DNA from: Flemingiibacterium sp045600005
GTDB lineage: Bacteria; Bacillota; Clostridia; Oscillospirales; CAG-272
Assembly: GCA_045600005.1 (NCBI GenBank)
Contig: JAZRXB010000099.1
Location: 1-9,771 of the forward strand
DNA length: 9,771 bases
Reading direction: 5' to 3'
Every line of letters starts with the position of its first letter. Position 1 is the stretch's first letter. The translations under genes were made by a program, and so were the position numbers. A model generated the notes under the pieces. It saw nothing but the letters and a program-made list of their open reading frames with translations. It did no database searches and had not been told where the DNA came from. Positions 6,691 to 9,771 of the stretch are shown here, piece after piece.

Positions 6691-7292
6691 ATGATCTATG
6701 CGAACGATCTCCGGCGCGCCTCTGACAGCGAGACGATAGACGCCGCGCTTTCCCGCCTCGGCGCGGACCGAACGCTCGTGATCTCGTCGCGCTGACCGCG
6801 ATCGCAGCCGACACGCCGCCTCATCCGGGCGGACGCATCGACGTCGCGTCCACGCACGTCATGCCGGACGACTGGTCCCGCCGCGAGCGCGGGATCCACG
6901 ACGTGATCGTGCGGAACATCACGGCGTATTCGGAGATCTGCTGCACCGTCCGTCTTCTGCCGGTGAACTCACACATCGAAAATGTCGTGATCGACGGCGT
7001 GATCGACACGTCGCCGAACCCGCAGTCGGGCATCACGATCCTGCTCGGCGAGGGAGACAGCAGCTACGGGGTCAATCTGCGCGACGGAATGCGCCGGATC
7101 ACGCTGACGAACGTGATCTCAAACAGCCGCCATGCGGTCGAGGTCGCAGGTTATCTGTCGGATTCGGTCATTGCGAACGTGATCGGCCGTCACGCCGATC
7201 AACCGGTCGTCCATGTGGCGCGGGAGGACGGCATGGTCAGCGTGTCGATCGCCGGACTGCTGGTCTGCCGGGAGGAAAACCTCAGGCAGTGA
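6691..7292 (+). pseudogene. Internally deleted right-handed beta-helix (GH28/pectate-lyase-like) enzyme gene
   Basis: An intact start (ATG 6691, with AGAAAGGAA about 6 bases upstream) opens a 34-residue frame, MIYANDLRRASDSETIDAAL and on, ending at TGA 6793-6795. This is the typical N-terminus of beta-helix glycosidases (the SDSETIDAAL segment). A second frame opens at 6780 and runs to TGA 7290-7292. It reads DLVALTAIAADTPPHPGG..., then DDWSRRERGIHDVIVRNITAY and repeated strand-turn units such as HIENVVIDGVID and RRITLTNVISNSRHAVEVAGY. The GDD-VALT region normally lies in the middle of this family, so roughly half the protein is missing between the two parts and they are out of frame. The shared bases at the join (GATCTCG) suggest recombination at short homology. 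The ancestral role was probably pectin- or polysaccharide-related. The piece at 6861-7292 could be mistaken for a separate 143-residue gene. It lacks its own start signals. Confidence 0.82.
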
Positions 7293-8016
7293 GGGATCCG
7301 ACGGCTTCGGCGACGGCTTCGGCGAGCTGTCCGGGTCCCTTGAACCGGTGGTCGGAGCCTTTGACGACATGAAGCCGGAACTGCGGATTGAGCGCGAGGA
7401 AGCGGCGGATATCATCCTCCGGCACCACGTCGTCGCGGTCGCCCCAGATGACCAGCCCGTCCGACGCAAAGCGCTTCATCACGGGATGCTCATGCAGATC
7501 GCACAGGAACGAATAGGGCAGGGCGATCTTCCGCTCGAAGCCGGTCTCGACCGTGCCGACCGCTTTGAACTCCTCAGCGGTCATGCCGAGGATTTTTGTG
7601 AGCAGCGTGTTTTCCATGCCGACCGCCGGTGCGCGAAGCACGAGACTGAAGCCGAGCGCGCGCAGCTCGTCCGACGCGAGCAGAGCGATATAGCCGCCGA
7701 AGCTCGTGGCGAACACGCCGAACGAAGCGCCGGGCGCGGTCTCTTTCAGATAAGCCGCCGCCGTCAGCAGATGCGAAACGCAGACGCTCGTCGTCAGCGA
7801 GTCTTCGCCGAGCGGACTTTCGCCGTGCGCCGGGAAATCGAACGCGGCGACCATCGCGCCCTTTTCGCAGAGCGCTTCGGCGAGCGCGCGGATGGCGGAG
7901 CTTTCGCGGTCTCCGCCGAAGCCGTGAACGGCTGCGACGGCGTACCGGACGTGACGGTCGTCCGAGCGGAAGATTTTGAGCGAAAGATCCCGGTATAACA
8001 CGTTTGAAATGGTCAT
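7282..8016 (-). CDS. Alpha/beta hydrolase (serine aminopeptidase S33-like fold)
   Basis: This 244-residue cytoplasmic protein is an alpha/beta hydrolase of typical length, probably an esterase or lipase-like enzyme. The ATG at 8016 is preceded by GAGGAGG with 6 bases spacing. The HGFGG oxyanion segment is at 31-35 and the nucleophile elbow at 103-107, with Ser105 in FATSFGGY. The usual G-x-S-x-G has Ala instead of the first Gly. The acid is probably Asp195 in WGDRDDVVP (191-199) and the histidine His223 in KGSDHRF. A DFPAHGES motif (60-67) is typical of serine aminopeptidase S33 members that act on acyl or ester bonds. In a glycan island it may remove acetyl or other ester groups, which is inference. 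The last 11 bases overlap the end of the convergent beta-helix pseudogene. Confidence 0.88.
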   Translation of the reverse strand: MTISNVLYRDLSLKIFRSDDRHVRYAVAAVHGFGGDRESSAIRALAEALCEKGAMVAAFDFPAHGESPLGEDSLTTSVCVSHLLTAAAYLKETAPGASFGVFATSFGGYIALLASDELRALGFSLVLRAPAVGMENTLLTKILGMTAEEFKAVGTVETGFERKIALPYSFLCDLHEHPVMKRFASDGLVIWGDRDDVVPEDDIRRFLALNPQFRLHVVKGSDHRFKGPGQLAEAVAEAVGSLTA

Positions 8017-8052
8017 GATGAACCTCCTCTGACGTTTTCTTCATTATTTATT

Positions 8053-8081
8053 AGTATAACGCGCCCGCCCGGTTTTGTCAA
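8053..8081 (-). promoter_or_regulatory. Promoter for the alpha/beta hydrolase gene
   Basis: On the minus strand: consensus -35 TTGACA (8081-8076), 17-base spacer, -10 TATACT (8058-8053). Transcription should start near 8046, about 30 nt before the ATG. An inverted repeat CCGGTT-TTGTC-AACCGG (8069-8085) overlaps the -35 box and could be an operator shared with the divergent fucosidase. Confidence 0.8.
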
Positions 8082-8119
8082 CCGGCCGGCGCAAATCCAT
8101 GAAAAGGACTGGTGACTCT

Positions 8120-9364
8120 ATGAACGGACTCATCCCAACGCCCGCCGCGCGGATCGCGGCGTTTGAATCGCTCGGCTTCGGACTGTTTCTGCACTACGGA
8201 CTGTATTCGGTCCTCGGCAGAGGCGAAAAGCCGATGTGCTTTGAAAAGATCCCGCCCGACGTCTACCGCCGCGAGCTGATGCCCCGCTTCACCGCGGAAA
8301 AGTTCTCCGGACGAGCGCTCGCCCGCCGCGCAAAGGAAGTCGGCATGAAATATGCCTGCCTGACCGCCCGGCACCACGACGGATTCTCGCTGTTCGACAC
8401 CTGCGGACTGAACGACTACGACGCGCCGCACGCCGCCTGCGGACGCGACCTCATCGCCGATTTCGTCGAGGGCTGCCGTGCTGAGGGGATCGTTCCGTTC
8501 TTCTACCATACGACGCTCGACTGGTCGCGCCCCGATTTTAACGGCGATTTTCCCGCCTATCTTGACTACCTGTTCGCTTCGGTCGAACTGCTTTGCAAAA
8601 ACTACGGTCCGGTCGGCGGCTTCTGGTTCGACGGGAACTGGTCGAAAAGGGACGCGGACTGGCGCGAAGACGAGTTTTACCGGATGATCCGCTCCTATCA
8701 GCCAAACGCGATCCTGATCAATAACACCGGCGTCTCCCGGCGCGGCGCGGTCGGAAACGCGGAGCTTGACGTCGTGACATTTGAAAACGGCCGCCCCGAC
8801 CCGCTCGACCGGCGCGGGATGGAAAAGTATCTCGCCGCCGAAATGTGCGAGACGATGAACGATTACTGGGGCTATGCGGCGGACGACTGCGACTACAAAT
8901 CGTCCGCGCAGCTGATCGAATCGCTCTGCATCTGCCGGAGAGCGGGCGCGAACGATCTTCTGAACGTCGGGCCGATGGGCGACGGCTCGATCTCGCCCGA
9001 ACAGGACGCGCTGCTCGGACGCATCGGGCGCTGGCTTGCCTGTACGAAGGCGCCGATCTACACGGCGAAGCCCTGCGGCGTTGTGTCAAACGGAAAGAGC
9101 TTCGGTCTGCGGGACGAAAACGGGAAATTATGGCTGTTCGTATTCGGATTAAAGCGAGCCGACGCGAACGGCATGAACGGCGAAGCAGGGAACGGTCCGC
9201 GCGAATTTACCGGACTTGACCGGCGCGTGAAGCGGATCGTCTGGACCGACAACGGCGAGGAGCTGGCGTTTTCTCAGGACGGGGAGCATATGCGCGTCGA
9301 ATGCACCGGCTATCCCTACGGCACGCAGTACGTTGTCCGCATCGCCGCCGTCGAGGAGGACTGA
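8120..9364 (+). CDS. Alpha-L-fucosidase, glycoside hydrolase family 29
   Basis: This 414-residue enzyme should remove alpha-linked L-fucose from oligosaccharides. I chose the ATG at 8120 because AAAGGA (8103-8108) lies 11 bases upstream; the ATG at 8099 has none, and an upstream TTG at 8075 is unlikely. There is no signal peptide, so it acts in the cytoplasm. The GH29 barrel is clear: GFGLFLHYGLYSVLGRG (19-35), LTARHHDGFSLFDT (81-94) and the nucleophile Asp171 in GGFWFDGNW. Later come the segment CETMNDYWGYAADD (243-256) and NDLLNVGPMGDGSISPEQ (278-295), the usual end of the catalytic domain. Residues about 315-414 are a short beta domain. The acid/base residue varies across GH29 and I cannot place it by eye. 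No strong promoter is visible upstream; TATAAC at 8055-8060 is the best candidate -10. Confidence 0.93.
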   Translation: MNGLIPTPAARIAAFESLGFGLFLHYGLYSVLGRGEKPMCFEKIPPDVYRRELMPRFTAEKFSGRALARRAKEVGMKYACLTARHHDGFSLFDTCGLNDYDAPHAACGRDLIADFVEGCRAEGIVPFFYHTTLDWSRPDFNGDFPAYLDYLFASVELLCKNYGPVGGFWFDGNWSKRDADWREDEFYRMIRSYQPNAILINNTGVSRRGAVGNAELDVVTFENGRPDPLDRRGMEKYLAAEMCETMNDYWGYAADDCDYKSSAQLIESLCICRRAGANDLLNVGPMGDGSISPEQDALLGRIGRWLACTKAPIYTAKPCGVVSNGKSFGLRDENGKLWLFVFGLKRADANGMNGEAGNGPREFTGLDRRVKRIVWTDNGEELAFSQDGEHMRVECTGYPYGTQYVVRIAAVEED

Positions 9365-9465
9365 AAAGACGGCTCCTGAAAAGAACATGGAGTCTGCGAA
9401 CTTTTCGTCCTGAGGTTCGGTGATCGACCGCGCTCCCGTTCCGACCGTCGGAATCAGCACGGCAA

Positions 9466-9492
9466 AACCCGGCGCGGACGAAGCGCCGGGTT
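9466..9492 (+). terminator. Possible fucosidase terminator at the first repeat unit
   Basis: AACCCGGCGC (9466-9475) and GCGCCGGGTT (9483-9492) pair perfectly over 10 bp with a 7-base loop. This lies about 100 bases after the fucosidase stop. The T tract after it is only two bases, so it is a weak intrinsic terminator at best; the same hairpin core recurs in every downstream repeat unit. Confidence 0.4.
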
Positions 9493-9771
9493 CGTGGTGC
9501 GCCGGGCAGCCGCGCGAAATCGAGGAGCCGTCGGAAACGGCGTGGGCGAAGCGCCGGGTTCGAGGTGCGCCGTGCATCCGCGCGAAATCGAGGAGCCGTC
9601 GGAAACGGCGCGGACGAAGCGCCGGGTTCGAGGTGCGCCGTGCAGCCGCGCGAAATCGAGGAGCGTCGGAAGCGGCGCGGGCGAAACGCCGGGTTCGTGG
9701 TGCGCCGGGCAGCCGCGCGAAATCGAGGAGCGTCGGAAACGGCGCGGGCGAAGCGCCGGGTTCGAGGTGCG
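9471..9771. repeat. 67-68 bp non-coding tandem repeat, four full copies and one partial copy
   Basis: Units start at 9471, 9539, 9607, 9674 and 9741; the first two are 68 bp, the next two 67 bp (one C lost in GAGCCGTCGG), and the fifth is cut by the window edge at 31 bp. Units differ at only a few positions. Each contains a GGCGC-loop-GCGCC hairpin, then GGGTTCGAGGTGCGCCG or the GTGG variant, then CCGCGCGAAATCGAGGAG. The unit length is not a multiple of three and frames do not persist across copies, so it does not encode a repeat protein. A degenerate preceding piece (CCGTCGGAA, 9446-9454) suggests an older copy. The 106 bases between the fucosidase stop and the array show no gene. Confidence 0.92.

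Noticed and set aside
6861..7292. A separate 143-residue beta-helix gene
   Set aside because: The same frame is open and homologous-looking upstream to 6780, the proposed ATG has no ribosome binding site, and the sequence is plainly the C-terminal part of a longer family.
7213..7998. A 261-residue plus-strand open frame over the alpha/beta hydrolase
   Set aside because: The minus-strand hydrolase has catalytic motifs, promoter and ribosome binding site. The plus frame is its shadow.
9490..9505. tRNA-like T-arm (GGTTCGAGG) in each repeat unit
   Set aside because: Only the short GGTTCGA resemblance is present. There is no acceptor stem, D-arm or anticodon arm at tRNA spacing.
9149..9577. A 142-residue minus-strand open frame over the fucosidase end and repeat
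   Set aside because: It runs across the fucosidase coding end and into the tandem repeat, where the 67-68 bp period breaks any frame. It has no domain or start signals.
9471..9771. CRISPR array
   Set aside because: The whole 67-68 bp unit is conserved, with no variable spacers between short repeats, and no cas gene is in view.

Overview
The window is GC-rich and densely coded. It most resembles an anaerobic, Gram-positive, Clostridia-like gut bacterium (an Oscillospiraceae or Christensenellales type would fit). This is inferred from strong AGGAGG-type ribosome binding sites, sigma-70/SigA promoters with TGn extended -10 boxes, a lipoprotein sugar-binding protein, an AraC regulator and a set of cytoplasmic glycosidases. 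The taxonomy is inference only.

Layout: (1) 1-922, minus, the N-terminal 307 residues of a GH42-like glycosidase that runs off the left edge. (2) 923-1110, a divergent intergenic region in which two near-consensus promoters face each other inside a 41-bp inverted repeat. (3) 1111-2010, plus, an AraC-family regulator with an N-terminal cupin sensor. (4) 2061-2127, a branched bidirectional terminator. (5) 2142-3614, minus, a lipoprotein extracellular solute-binding protein without permease genes beside it. (6) 3802-4644, minus, a secreted CBM9-like domain protein with a C-terminal hydrophobic tail, followed by a 12-bp-stem terminator. (7) 4815-6401, minus, a GH3 enzyme of the NagZ (beta-N-acetylglucosaminidase) type, with a leader of about 145 nt holding two perfect inverted repeats. 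(8) 6691-7292, plus, the remnant of a right-handed beta-helix (GH28/pectate-lyase-like) enzyme that has lost its middle and its reading frame. (9) 7282-8016, minus, an alpha/beta hydrolase. (10) 8120-9364, plus, a GH29 alpha-L-fucosidase. (11) 9471 to the right edge, more than four copies of a 67-68 bp non-coding tandem repeat.

The genes look like an oligosaccharide-use island built of mostly single-gene transcription units rather than one operon. A surface lipoprotein and a surface CBM9-like protein would bind glycans. Glycosidases without signal peptides (GH42-like, GH3, GH29) would split imported oligosaccharides inside the cell. The AraC protein probably controls at least its divergent GH42-like neighbour. 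Fucosidase plus N-acetylglucosaminidase plus a possible beta-galactosidase would suit fucosylated host-type glycans, but plant material is not excluded and the decayed beta-helix gene points that way.

No RNA gene, CRISPR array, insertion sequence or clearly new defence-type system was found. The least expected items are the face-to-face promoters, the internally deleted beta-helix gene, the GH3 leader and the terminal tandem repeat.
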